Positions 17,001 through 25,481 of a stretch of DNA of 64,000 nucleotides are shown one piece after another. The first letter of the stretch is position 1. Each line of letters opens with the position of its first letter. Source of the DNA: Hymenobacter psychrotolerans DSM 18569 (GTDB taxonomy: Bacteria; Bacteroidota; Bacteroidia; Cytophagales; Hymenobacteraceae); the NCBI RefSeq assembly GCF_900142395.1, contig NZ_FRAS01000009.1:99034-163033 (forward strand), read 5' to 3'. The notes under the pieces are model-generated. The model saw only the letters and a program-made list of their open reading frames with translations, was not told the origin of the DNA and searched no databases. Made by a program: the position numbers and the translations under genes.

Positions 17001-19116
17001 CCGACAGGCTGGCCGTGGAAGCCGTGATGGTCGGCGTGGCTACCACCGTGAAGGCGGGGCCGGTAGCCGTGTTGGTGCCATCCGTCACGCTCACCGTTTG
17101 GGCCCCGGCCGGGGTGACAGGGTCTACGGTGGCCGTGAGCTGGGTGGCGCTAACTACCGTGAAGGCGCTGGCCGGCGTGGCACCGAACAGCACACCCGTA
17201 ACACCGGTAAGGTTACCGCCATTGATGGTCACAACCGTGCCGATAGGCCCGCTGGTTGGCGTGATGCTGCTGATGAAAGGAGTGGTTGAGCCAAAGTCCG
17301 AAAGACTCACATCATCGATATTAATCCGAGTGCTAGCCCCAACCGTTGGATTCGTGCTTGCAATGCGAATAAGTACCGTACCAGGTACGTTGAGAGTGTA
17401 AGCGTAACGCACCAGCGTGTTCAGTCCCAAAGTAGTAGGAGTGCCAGCTACGCTAGTGAAGTTGTTGCCTCCATCTGTAGAATAGGAAATGGCAAAGCTG
17501 TTATCAGTACTGCCATCAGAGCCATAACGTGCTGCGTATAGGCTCAGCTCACCAATACCGTTGTTTTTAGTATACTCAATATACCCACCACCACGGACTC
17601 GTACGCTCTGGCTGCCCCGAGGATTGTCGCTGGATGTAGTGCCAGTTAGTGCCTGGAAGAAGGTCCAATTGCCTGAAGGGAAAGTAATAGGTGCTGCGGG
17701 TACTACGTAGCCTGTGCCAGGAGTAGAGCCCGTTTCAAATGGCTCGAATACTCCAACGAAAGGAACAGTAACCGTTCCCTGCACCGTGCGGGAGGCCGTA
17801 TTGGAGCCGCTCACAAAGTCGATGGTGCCGTTGAAGGTGCCAGCCGTTGCGCCGCTCAGGCGCACAAACACGTTGCCGCCCGTAGCGGGCAGCGTCAGGG
17901 TGTTGGTTGCGCCCGTGAAGTTGCCGGAAGTCGCCGACAGTTCATAGCCAGCCGGAGCCGTTACCTCAATCGGAGCCGACAGGGCGGTACCTGTCACGGT
18001 AAAGCTCTGCTGGCCGGAAGGGGTACCTTGTGTAGTAGAAAAGACCAGGGTACCGGTGCCTCCTACATCAATGCCGGGCGTAGGGGCCGCCGTTACGGTG
18101 CCGCTTACCGTGACGATTGGGCCGGTAGTAACGCCGCCGCCCGCGTGGGTGATGGTTTCGTTGTTGTAGTTGCCTTGGGCGAGGCCGGCTTTCAGCCGCA
18201 CGTACACGGGCGTAGCAGCCAGCGTCGTACCGGAGTAGGAAATGGTAGCGGTAGCGCCGAAGGTGCTGTTGTTGCTGGATACTTCGTAGTTAGCTGAGCC
18301 CGATACCGTGATACTGCCATCAGCCGTAAGGTTGCTGCCGCTCAGGTCGTAGGACTGCGAAGTCGAAGGGCCGCTGCCCGCCACGTAGGTAAAGCCGGTG
18401 CGGGTAGTTGGTGTGGCGGTGAGGGTTGGAGTGGCAGAACCTGTGCTTGAAATGATAATTTCATCCAATCCAATGCGGGTACGGCCTCCACTACCGCTTA
18501 CTTCATAATAGATCCATCTTACCTGAACATTGGCAGAATTCTCCGCTGCAACAGGCAATATGACACCACTAAAAGATTGACTTGTTGCACCAGCGACAGT
18601 CGTGAAGCTAGTTGAGGGGACTGTAGTGAAATTGCCTGTATTACCTACTCTGTACTGTAACTGTAATCCGTTAACACGACTAATTGTACCAATAACTCTA
18701 GCAGTCCATGATATACTAATATTCGTTTGACCTGTTGTGTTAAGACCTACTGTAATATCGCCAGCATTAAAGCTTCCTGAATAGAGTAAACTAATACCAG
18801 AAGCAATTTCATTTCTGATGTTACCTGATGTAACAGAGGCAGAGCTATTAGAAAGGCTTGCATCTCCAACCGGTGCAGTGACTGTAGAACTAGTTGCTAA
18901 ACCACTAAGTGTATGCCCTTGCATGGAGGCAGGATAAGTGGTAACCGTTCCTGTTGCGAATCCAGAGAACTGGTAGCTGCCTGAACTTAGGTCGAAAGGA
19001 GTGGGATTAGTCTGCCCCCACCCTACTATCGGGCTGAGGAGCAGCAGGAAAGCAAACAGCACCCGCAGCAGGGGGCCGGAGCGTAAGACAGGGGGCGGCG
19101 TAAAGGTGTGCAGCAT
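14035..19116 (-). CDS. Giant T9SS type A sorting-domain surface protein (1,693 aa)
   Basis: A very large secreted multi-domain protein. From the ATG at 19116 it has a signal peptide (about 1-35, ending VGWGQ), several copies of an approximately 95-residue beta domain with the pattern TxGxxSxxQTYxVxG, UVVTAPxGYEV-like strands and IYVRL, an IPT/TIG domain near 612-695 (PFISSITPTSGPIGTVVTI), a fibronectin-like domain near 922-1042, a laminin-G/concanavalin-like region near 1050-1230 (LYMEEAFDYPLGTTLTGTGN), an LPVTLISFTAERQ linker and a C-terminal sorting domain (LYPNPTRASLTLV, last 75 residues). The start 51 bases further upstream is rejected because it falls inside the -7 box. It is likely an adhesin or matrix protein; its ligand is unknown. 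Confidence 0.88.
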   Translation of the reverse strand: MLHTFTPPPVLRSGPLLRVLFAFLLLLSPIVGWGQTNPTPFDLSSGSYQFSGFATGTVTTYPASMQGHTLSGLATSSTVTAPVGDASLSNSSASVTSGNIRNEIASGISLLYSGSFNAGDITVGLNTTGQTNISISWTARVIGTISRVNGLQLQYRVGNTGNFTTVPSTSFTTVAGATSQSFSGVILPVAAENSANVQVRWIYYEVSGSGGRTRIGLDEIIISSTGSATPTLTATPTTRTGFTYVAGSGPSTSQSYDLSGSNLTADGSITVSGSANYEVSSNNSTFGATATISYSGTTLAATPVYVRLKAGLAQGNYNNETITHAGGGVTTGPIVTVSGTVTAAPTPGIDVGGTGTLVFSTTQGTPSGQQSFTVTGTALSAPIEVTAPAGYELSATSGNFTGATNTLTLPATGGNVFVRLSGATAGTFNGTIDFVSGSNTASRTVQGTVTVPFVGVFEPFETGSTPGTGYVVPAAPITFPSGNWTFFQALTGTTSSDNPRGSQSVRVRGGGYIEYTKNNGIGELSLYAARYGSDGSTDNSFAISYSTDGGNNFTSVAGTPTTLGLNTLVRYAYTLNVPGTVLIRIASTNPTVGASTRINIDDVSLSDFGSTTPFISSITPTSGPIGTVVTINGGNLTGVTGVLFGATPASAFTVVSATQLTATVDPVTPAGAQTVSVTDGTNTATGPAFTVVATPTITASTASLSGFTTTQGTPSATQTYTVRGDGLGNAGIVVSTPAGFEAATVAGGPYTNSFTLPTNASGNVATTTIYVRLTGVNQGTFTGNLDNNSASVAAPVQIALSGTVNPAPGLQAAPNALAGFTATVGQNSAAQSYLLTGSGLLADVVVTAPNGYEVATAAAGTYTSSLTVARSSGNVNQTIYVRLRNTIAAGSYSAGSVTNVSGGFSASVALSGTVAAPASLAAEPTSVGVITFGAVTSTSIRVNVTSGDGSGRLLVVRQATPITADPIDGIAYTASPAFGAGSEIGSQNYVVLRSPANTPGVTVTGLTPGVTYYFRLYEYNGTGGNTNYLTNLTANNDATTSAPVATTGPGELYMEEAFDYPLGTTLTGTGNWTALNNTTTNAIQTDNLTLSASQYGTPSLGTAAKLDADGQDVRRTFSPSLTAGTLYASFLVNVGANGIGNDNDYYVSLSGAADGAYRGRVHFRANASGPGYNIGVSFAGSTGGDANRINYAADGSGPLAYAYGQTYTVVIRYTRNPGTSDDVLRLYVLDQNTPVVEPTVPQVADFPITFNSTSTTEEIITSIVLRQNSNNQNLVVDGIRVGSGWGAVVGRPRFVDEQFALRAGNYYDVEVNLPSASEAVAVLGMTTVESALLLTQGRLLTTTANLLTLRSSAAIVPATPTITATSFVDGPLAWEYDGNTNRTFPIGKDGIVRPFTLNVSQTGTAIYQMEVINGVSPDFGLPANITRRSAVRYYTLSRLSGTAAVTAAQVTLTYGTDDGVNDPSFLRVLRSVNGAPYEDRGQSSGGTGNPTGAIISDAFAADFNLQNIFTLGNQTPGTNPLPVTLISFTAERQREVVNVAWATASEKDNARFEVQRSADGKAFSTLESVEGHGTTTRRHDYRIVDRQPLAGLAYYRLRQLDTNGKATFSPVVTVAPGKELALYPNPTRASLTLVAPATAATYRVISTVGSVVLEGQAPTGTATLDVAKLPAGLYQLEVTSAAGRTVRKFTKLD

Positions 19117-19164
19117 ACGAAACGGTACGAGGGTGAAAGGATGTGCAGAGGGGTGGTTCGTTCG

Positions 19165-19196
19165 CAAAGGTACAAGTTGTTCGGAGTCAAGTCCAA
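19165..19196 (-). promoter_or_regulatory. Promoter of the giant T9SS protein gene
   Basis: On the minus strand a TTG (19196-19194) and TACCTTTG (19172-19165) are separated by 21 bases. The predicted start of transcription lies about 40 bases before the ATG at 19116, which decides between the two candidate start codons. Confidence 0.75.
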
Positions 19197-19236
19197 CAAA
19201 CTACACATTATGGAATGATTACGCCAGTAAACGGGC

Positions 19237-19272
19237 ACAAAAAAAAGCTCCCGGCCAGGGCCGGGAGCTTTT
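19237..19272 (-). terminator. Intrinsic terminator of the 1,178-aa T9SS gene
   Basis: GCTCCCGGC pairs with GCCGGGAGC around CAGG, with an A run on the plus strand that reads as a long T run on the minus strand. It lies just past the stop at 19295. Confidence 0.92.
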
Positions 19273-19294
19273 CAGGGTAGCGTCTGAAGAACGG

Positions 19295-22200
19295 TTAGTT
19301 CTTCACCACTTTGCGGGTCACTTTCTGGTTGCCGGAGCCGACGGTCACCATGTAGGTGCCGGCTTGCAGGGCGCTCAGGTCCAGCTCACCCGTTACGGGC
19401 AGCGTTTCTTCGCGCACCAGGCGGCCGGTCAGGTCCAGAATCTGCACGCGCAGGTCGGCGGCAGTGTTGGCCTGGGGCAGCAGGATGGTCAGCTTGCCCG
19501 ACGTTGGGTTCGGGTAGAAGCTGGCCTCGGTCAGGCCGGCGTTCTTCACAATCACCGCCGGCGAGTACACAAACTTGCCGTCCGTGTCGATTTGCTTGAG
19601 GCGGTAGTAGCTCAGGCCGGGCAGCGGCTTGGCATCCACGTCGGTGTAGGTAGTGCGGGCGCTGGTAGTGCCACGGCCTTCCTTATACGACACCTTCGTG
19701 AACTGCTTGCCGTCCTGGCTGCGCTCTACTTCGAAGCCACGGTTGTTTTTCTCCGAAGCCGTTACCCACTCCAGGTTCACCTGGCCGTTGCGCAGCTGCG
19801 CCGTGAAGCTTACCAGCTCTACCGGCAGCGGCAGCTGCACCGTGATGGGCAGGTTCGGGGTTTTGAAGTTCTCAGCGCCCAGTACCTGGTCGTTGTTGTA
19901 CTCAAAGCCGAAGAAGAAGTAGTTCACGCCGGGGGTCAGGCCCGTGATGATGGCCGTAGTAGCCGAGCTGGCAAATACCACATAGTTGCCGTTGATGCGG
20001 GAGCCATTGCCATACACGTTGTTGCCGGGGTCGTAGGGCGTAGCGTCCTGCGGGAAGAAGCCGGGGGTCAGCGTGTTGTTGGTGCTGGCAATAATCAGGC
20101 GGTTCTCACCGAAGCCAGCGCCTTCTGGGTTGCCGGGGAACGGCGAGCCATCTTCCTGCGTGAAGATGATGGTTACGCTACGGCCATCAGCCGAGCGAGT
20201 CACCGTAGCCGAGGACTGGCGCGTGGGCTCTACGTCGATGGCATTGCCACGCAGACGAGCATTCGGTACCCGCGTGAACTCTACGTTCGAGAACAGGTCG
20301 GGCGTACGGAACAGCAGGTCGGCGGTAGCCTGGCCTACGCGGGTCGGAGCGTAGCGCACATACAGCGGCACGCGGGCCAGGCTGTCGTTCTCGTCAGGCG
20401 CGTAGGTCAGGGTCGTGCCAGGGAACTGGTCGTCCGGACGGATATCACGGAAGTCAGCAAACTTCGAAATCTGGAACTGCGGCGTGCGGGCCGGGTTCAG
20501 CGGCGAAGCCGTAGTACCGGGCTCCGGGTCGCGGGGTACCCGAATCGTAACGGGGCTTGCGAGGCGGGCGCCGCGCAGTATCAGGGTCTGCGTAGCCGAC
20601 TTCTCGAATTTCACCAGGTTCACCACGTTGGCGAATGAGCCAAGCACATCCAGTTCCGGCTCGCTCGAGCCGTTCACGGTCACGAACTGGGTCCGGGCCG
20701 GGGCGCTGCTGTTCGAAATTACCTGGCCGCGGTTGGTCTGCGGTCCGGGCGGGAAGTAGCGCACATAGATGGTGGTCAGGTCTACGTCACCGTTCAGCGT
20801 GGGGTCCGAAGAACCCTGAATGCGGGGCAGTACCAGCGAGTTGCCGGTAGTAGTACCGAGCGAGTTGAATCCGCCGGGAGCATTCGGGTCAGCCGAAAGA
20901 GCAATCTGGAAGAACTGCGGAGCCGTGATGGTCAGGTCCTGCAGCAGGTTATCTGCCGATACGTTGTACGACTTCACCGAAGAAGGAACACCGGGTGAGG
21001 TGCTGAACTCCGTCAGGATGGGGTTGGTCAGCGAGATATCCGAAATGGCACCGCTTGGGTTGTTTGCGTTTACTGCCACGTTTACTGTGGTAGCCCCCGT
21101 GCTGGTCAGGGCAATGTTGCCGATAAACGCACCGGAAGCCACCGCTGGCACGAGGCGTACCTCAATAATCTGGTTGGTGATGTTGCCCGATGGGTTGGGG
21201 TTGATAACAAGCGGGCTGCTGGAGAAGCTACCCGCTACACCCGTGATGTTGCGAATCTCAATGTTGGCGTTCGAAGGCGTCAGCGTCAGGGGGCCGCTCA
21301 GGTTGGTAGCGCTTACCGTGAAGGTCTGCGTCTGGGCCGAACCGCTGTTCGTTACGGTCTGGAAGTCCAGGTTCGTCGTCGAAGAGTTGATGGTCGGCGT
21401 AACCGGGGCTGCCGTACCCGAGCCGCTTACGGCTACTGTAGCTTGTGAGCCAGCGTTGCCGGTAGCTACTACATTGCCGGTGATAGTACCCGTCGTGCCG
21501 GGCACGAAGCGGACATCAACCTGCTGGTTGAGGCTGCCACCGCTTGTAGTCAGCGTAATGGGGTTAGGCGAGAAAGGTGCTGCACCCACCCGGATTTCGA
21601 AGCCGTTCGGAGCCGTTACCGTTACGTTGCCGGTCAGGTCCTGGCCCGTGAGCTGGAACGACTGTAGTGCCGAACTGGTACCTACCGTCTGGGCACCGAA
21701 GGCCAGCGTGTTCGGATTAGCCGTGAGGAGGGGCTGTGGGGCCAGCGCGTTGCCGGTAATGGCAATGTTGCGCGTGCTAGCACCCGTGCTGCTTACCGTC
21801 AGCGTACCGCCGGTTGGGTCGGGATATGGGCCGGGCGAAGTAGCCAGCGTAGGAGCGAAAATCACATCTACCAGCTCCGATACGTTACCGTTGACGTTTG
21901 GCGTCAGCTGGATAGACTGAGTATAGGCATTGGTAGTGCCTGCAACGCGTACCAGGAAGCCGGCCGGAGCCGTCACGGTAGCGGCAGAGGTCAGGTTGCT
22001 ACCGGTTACGGTCAGCTCCTGGGGAGCCGAGCGCTGGTTGGTAGGCGTGTCGGGGAAGATCTGGCTATCAATCGTAGCCGTCAGCGTAGGCGTCAGCGAG
22101 TTCACCCGCACGTCGTCCAGGCGGAAGTCCTTGGTTGTATTGCCGGTACCGTTCGGGCTACCAGTAGCCTGAGTGGTACGCACGAAACGCACCGCCAGCG

Positions 22201-22831
22201 AGTTGACGTTGGGCAGTGCCGCGTCTACCGAATACAGGTTCCAGGCGAAGTTGGTACCAGCAGCCGTGTTGTTCGTGTTGCGCGAGTAACCTACCGTGGT
22301 AGAGGTAGCAAAACCATCGGTTGAGTACTGCACCAGGAAGTCGCCGGTAGTCGGCGCTAGCCCCTGCTGCGTGTACAGACCGAATGTCAGCTGCACCCGG
22401 CTCAAAGAAGCCGTGTTGATGCCCGCAATCCGGAAATCAATTGGCAGTGGCAGGCCTCCAGTGACAGGGCCACCGAAGAATACGGAGTTACTGCCGCTAG
22501 CGCCGGTATACCCAGTAGACTGTGCACCCACAGCGGTAGCCATAAGGGCATTACCAGAATACGTGAGCCCACCCGTTTCCGAGCCGGCTGCATCAAAGCT
22601 GAAGCCGCCACGGCTGGTGTAAGACACAACCGATTCACGGGTAGTAGGAGCATTCACTCCAGGGTCACGCATATCCTCCGAGAAAGTCTGGGCAAAGGTG
22701 TTCAATGAAACACCCAACATTAGGAGTAGCACAGCCCAGAAGCGGCTGGCAGGCCTGTTTTGCGACTCCTCAATCTGCTGATCCTGAGGTCGGAGGGCCC
22801 GGCGCATGGTACGCAGGTAAGGGTTGTTCAT
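19295..22831 (-). CDS. Large T9SS type A sorting-domain surface protein (1,178 aa)
   Basis: The secreted protein has an extended N-terminus, a signal anchor near 31-48 (FWAVLLLMLGVSLNTFAQ), a first beta domain with RLDDVRVNSL, then a series of roughly 100-residue repeats like LTANPNTLAFGAQTVGTSSA and LTVTGSNLTSAATVTAP, resembling the Ig-like repeats of choice-of-anchor proteins. A fibronectin-like domain, the linker LPVELVSFTAQLRNGQ with WVTASEKNNRGFEVER, and a C-terminal sorting domain (ASFYPNPTSGKLTI to the final KVTRKVVKN) follow. It is distinct from but built like its neighbour at 14035-19116, which it precedes on the same strand, separated by a terminator and a promoter. Start at 22831; M9 is an alternative. 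Probably an adhesin. Confidence 0.87.
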   Translation of the reverse strand: MNNPYLRTMRRALRPQDQQIEESQNRPASRFWAVLLLMLGVSLNTFAQTFSEDMRDPGVNAPTTRESVVSYTSRGGFSFDAAGSETGGLTYSGNALMATAVGAQSTGYTGASGSNSVFFGGPVTGGLPLPIDFRIAGINTASLSRVQLTFGLYTQQGLAPTTGDFLVQYSTDGFATSTTVGYSRNTNNTAAGTNFAWNLYSVDAALPNVNSLAVRFVRTTQATGSPNGTGNTTKDFRLDDVRVNSLTPTLTATIDSQIFPDTPTNQRSAPQELTVTGSNLTSAATVTAPAGFLVRVAGTTNAYTQSIQLTPNVNGNVSELVDVIFAPTLATSPGPYPDPTGGTLTVSSTGASTRNIAITGNALAPQPLLTANPNTLAFGAQTVGTSSALQSFQLTGQDLTGNVTVTAPNGFEIRVGAAPFSPNPITLTTSGGSLNQQVDVRFVPGTTGTITGNVVATGNAGSQATVAVSGSGTAAPVTPTINSSTTNLDFQTVTNSGSAQTQTFTVSATNLSGPLTLTPSNANIEIRNITGVAGSFSSSPLVINPNPSGNITNQIIEVRLVPAVASGAFIGNIALTSTGATTVNVAVNANNPSGAISDISLTNPILTEFSTSPGVPSSVKSYNVSADNLLQDLTITAPQFFQIALSADPNAPGGFNSLGTTTGNSLVLPRIQGSSDPTLNGDVDLTTIYVRYFPPGPQTNRGQVISNSSAPARTQFVTVNGSSEPELDVLGSFANVVNLVKFEKSATQTLILRGARLASPVTIRVPRDPEPGTTASPLNPARTPQFQISKFADFRDIRPDDQFPGTTLTYAPDENDSLARVPLYVRYAPTRVGQATADLLFRTPDLFSNVEFTRVPNARLRGNAIDVEPTRQSSATVTRSADGRSVTIIFTQEDGSPFPGNPEGAGFGENRLIIASTNNTLTPGFFPQDATPYDPGNNVYGNGSRINGNYVVFASSATTAIITGLTPGVNYFFFGFEYNNDQVLGAENFKTPNLPITVQLPLPVELVSFTAQLRNGQVNLEWVTASEKNNRGFEVERSQDGKQFTKVSYKEGRGTTSARTTYTDVDAKPLPGLSYYRLKQIDTDGKFVYSPAVIVKNAGLTEASFYPNPTSGKLTILLPQANTAADLRVQILDLTGRLVREETLPVTGELDLSALQAGTYMVTVGSGNQKVTRKVVKN

Positions 22832-23286
22832 ATTCGTATGAGTAGTTAAGAGTTACGAAAGAAAAAGTGTGACAAGTGAAGAGGAAAGCTGAAGCTTTAC
22901 ATGGGAAACTGAAGGCTGATACGCAGAAAAAAGCGGGAAGATTATTACATTCTCCTGTTATTCTTTAACTTTTCAAACAAGACCCTGAGTATCAGGGGAC
23001 ATCGAAAGCGCGACTTTTCACATTTCATGCCAATATTCCGTCCGCCCCGCAGTTTTTTCCGCCTTTTTCATACCAAACCAACAAAACATTCAAGCAATTA
23101 TATTCAAGTTTTTATATATCATACTTGAGTGTGCAAATTTGGGAGGTTTTTTTGGATAATCAGCTATTGACCGGCCAAAGGCTTATCCTGCCGGCAGTAG
23201 TGTAGCATATTAGTTAAGGAATACGGTACTACGCAGTGGCCGGCTTACCAAAAAGAATTGTTCCCCTTCGCGGCCTCTCAATACTG
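22832..23286. other. Gene-free AT-rich spacer
   Basis: About 450 bases between the T9SS gene and the curli-linked lipoprotein gene. It is much more AT-rich than its surroundings (TTTTATATATCATACTTG near 23110) and must hold the T9SS gene promoter, although I found no perfect TAnnTTTG box on the minus strand. No gene features seen. Confidence 0.55.
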
Positions 23287-23334
23287 GCGAAGCCCCCATG
23301 CAGCTACCGGCCGGTAGCTGCATGGGGGCTTCGC
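23287..23334. repeat. Perfect 48-bp palindrome
   Basis: Each 24-base arm (GCGAAGCCCCCATGCAGCTA then CCGG) is the exact complement of the other with no loop base, centred between 23310 and 23311. It lies 42 bases past the stop of the minus-strand lipoprotein gene. There is no T run on either side, so it is not a standard intrinsic terminator, although it could still end or stabilise the curli transcript. A smaller hairpin (CAGGTGC / GCACCTG) lies between it and the gene. Confidence 0.85.
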
Positions 23335-23376
23335 GGTGTGTAACGCTACAGGTGCAGCTGAGCGCACCTGAAGTAG

Positions 23377-24903
23377 CTACTTGGAGTCCGGCTGGGTTGC
23401 GTTGGCAAAGAGCCGCATCCGATTGGTCCCCGGTATATCAACCTGCCACACTTCCGGCGTTGATTGGTTGACGTTACTGACATTTACAAACACAATCTTG
23501 GCACCATTAACCGTAAATCGAGGCAGGATATCATTGGTGCCAGCCGGTTTATTGGCAACGCCCGTACCTCCGGGCATCGAAACATTAAGTACGCCTGAGC
23601 CATCCAGATTCTGAGTGAATATCTGGGCGTCGGTCAGGCGGCCTGTAGCGTCCCGATACACCCCTACTTCCTTCACGTACATAATGCGGGTACCTTGCAG
23701 ATTAAAGGAAGGCGAATAGACTGGCTCAATACCGCCTATGAGCATTGTCATGTTGCTCCCGTTTTCATTCATTATATAAATTTCCGAATCGTAAAAAACA
23801 GAGCCTATCGTCTGAACCACGATGCGGCCGTTTTGTCCGCTCCAGTCACATTCACGGAAATTGCGGCCGGCCGGTGCGGTAGCTAGTTGCGCCAGACCAG
23901 ACCCGTCACGGTTAATCACCCAGAGTTTGTCGTAGCTGGCAAACAGCAATCGTGCACCGTCCGGCGACCAGCAGTAGCCCATCCCGAAATTAAAGTACCC
24001 TTCCACTGGCAGGCCGACCGGCGAAACCATGCGCTGGTCTGACCCGTCGCGGTTCATGGTGTATAGTTGAAACTGCCCTGTTGCGTTAGAGGTATATGCT
24101 ATTCGATCCAGCCGCGGACTTAGCCGAGGGGTAGATTCTACAAAAGGCGAGGAAGTCAGGCGCACTTTGTTGGCACCGCTGGCATCAGACGAATAGATAT
24201 CTGTGTTGCCGCCAATAGTTTGCACATACAAAAGCTGGTTGTCGGGCAGCGCTCTGGTCCGGAAAGTCCAGACGTCACTGCGCGTTGTCAGGCCGGCTTT
24301 GTCCCGCGCCGTTACCTGCCAGAAGTAGGTGGTGTTGTATTTCAGCCCCGTAACGGTGGCAACGGTATCCCGCGGGTTCTTCGTTACCGGAATGCTGGCC
24401 GTTGAGTTGCTCTCGTACAGCATCACTTCGCTTCGTACAGAATCTGCTTTGCCATTCGGGTCGCTTACCCGCCATTTGAGCTGCAGCTCGGTTGGCTGAT
24501 CCACCGCTTGGGTGGCTGGGGTCGGGCTGAACGGAGCGTTGGGCGCCAGGTTAGACGACGTGGAGACGTCCATGATAATCCGCACCTGGGTTGGCGCGCC
24601 TTCCACCACGTTAACGCTGACGGTTTCGGAGCGGTAGTCCGTTTTGCGCGCTACCAGGGAATAAGTGCCCACCTTCACATTGCCGATAGTAAATTTCCCG
24701 TCGGCGCCGGTGGTAAAGGAGCTGGTGCCGGGGGTAGTGGTAAGGGAGACGTTGGCCAGCGGCTGGTTGTTGCGGGTATCGATTACCTCGCCCTCAATGG
24801 AGCCGAACCGTTCCGGCTCTATCGTGTCTTCTTCACAGGAAACTAATACGCAACTAACCAACAGCATCATCAGCCAACGCAGGGAGGCAACTGACTTTCG
24901 CAT
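23377..24903 (-). CDS. Curli-linked lipoprotein with carboxypeptidase-regulatory and TolB-like propeller domains
   Basis: This 508-residue lipoprotein is the last gene of the curli cluster, 41 bases after csgH. The lipobox is LVSC (about Cys23, CEEDTIEPE). Residues about 32-112 are a carboxypeptidase-regulatory-like beta sandwich (SIEGEVIDTRNNQPLANVSL), about 120-215 a fibronectin-type domain (FWQVTARDKAGLTTRSDVW), and about 220-500 a WD40/TolB-like beta propeller with repeated blades such as YTMNRDGSD, WVINRDGSG and IYIMNENGS. Such propellers bind proteins or peptidoglycan-linked partners. Placement suggests a periplasmic or surface accessory role in curli assembly, but it is not a known Csg protein. 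Confidence 0.82.
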   Translation of the reverse strand: MRKSVASLRWLMMLLVSCVLVSCEEDTIEPERFGSIEGEVIDTRNNQPLANVSLTTTPGTSSFTTGADGKFTIGNVKVGTYSLVARKTDYRSETVSVNVVEGAPTQVRIIMDVSTSSNLAPNAPFSPTPATQAVDQPTELQLKWRVSDPNGKADSVRSEVMLYESNSTASIPVTKNPRDTVATVTGLKYNTTYFWQVTARDKAGLTTRSDVWTFRTRALPDNQLLYVQTIGGNTDIYSSDASGANKVRLTSSPFVESTPRLSPRLDRIAYTSNATGQFQLYTMNRDGSDQRMVSPVGLPVEGYFNFGMGYCWSPDGARLLFASYDKLWVINRDGSGLAQLATAPAGRNFRECDWSGQNGRIVVQTIGSVFYDSEIYIMNENGSNMTMLIGGIEPVYSPSFNLQGTRIMYVKEVGVYRDATGRLTDAQIFTQNLDGSGVLNVSMPGGTGVANKPAGTNDILPRFTVNGAKIVFVNVSNVNQSTPEVWQVDIPGTNRMRLFANATQPDSK

Positions 24904-24944
24904 AAACTAAAGGGAAAGGTGGGAAAGAACAGGGTGAGGGAGAG

Positions 24945-25322
24945 TTATCTGGCCGGGCGCACCAGCGAGTCCTGGGCAACCAGTTGCCCCTGCTGATCAA
25001 AAATGCGGAGCTGCACGGAGTAGGCATCGGCAGGCTGCATCGAAAGCCGGATGCTGCTCAGGATTTTGCGCTGCCCCGCTCCTACGGTTGCCCACCCGCT
25101 CTGGCGGTTGGAGGTAGAGCCAGAAGGGCCTTGCTTTTCCTGCACCATATCGTAGCGGATGCGAAACTCGGCGGCGGTGTTGTTCTGGCACTGGGCCTGA
25201 ACAGACAGCTGCCCAGCCTCCGGCTGCTGGAAAATAATGGATGCCTGGCAAGGCAGCTGTGCCTTAGGTACTCCCTGAAAAAGAGAAGCCATAATCAACC
25301 CTAGAAAAAGCTTAAGTGCCAT
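24945..25322 (-). CDS. csgH: CsgH-like curli chaperone/inhibitor
   Basis: CsgH is a small periplasmic beta-sandwich protein that keeps curlin subunits from forming fibres too early. The 125-residue protein has a signal peptide (MALKLFLGLIMASLFQGVPKAQ) and a mature part of about 100 residues with alternating beta strands (QLSVQAQCQNNTAAEFRIRY, SGWATVGAGQRKIL, AYSVQLRIFDQQGQLVAQDS). Two cysteines (CQASI and VQAQCQ) may form a disulfide. The ATG at 25322 is chosen over an in-frame GTG 18 bases upstream because it starts the signal peptide directly. Its place right after the two curlin genes supports the call; sequence conservation in this family is low, so the family name rests partly on context. 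Confidence 0.75.
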   Translation of the reverse strand: MALKLFLGLIMASLFQGVPKAQLPCQASIIFQQPEAGQLSVQAQCQNNTAAEFRIRYDMVQEKQGPSGSTSNRQSGWATVGAGQRKILSSIRLSMQPADAYSVQLRIFDQQGQLVAQDSLVRPAR

Positions 25323-25410
25323 AATCGAAGAAATTGTCACAAAACACCAACATGTAAACTTACAAAATATTCTTTAATACTTTCAAATGAAATCCGCTTA
25401 AAGTCATAAA

Positions 25411-25442
25411 AAAACGACTTCAATTTCTATTGAAGTCGTTTT
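25411..25442 (-). terminator. Intrinsic terminator after csgB
   Basis: AAAACGACTTCAAT pairs with ATTGAAGTCGTTTT around TTCT, ending in a T run on the minus strand. It falls between csgB and csgH, so csgH and the lipoprotein may be expressed at a lower level or from another promoter. Confidence 0.88.
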
Positions 25443-25481
25443 CAAAAACTTAGCGTTGCTGGATGCTGCTTGCTTTGTGAG

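Noticed and set aside
14035..19167. Longer start for the giant T9SS protein
   Set aside because: The codon at 19167 lies within the predicted -7 box, upstream of the transcription start; the ATG at 19116 begins the signal peptide.
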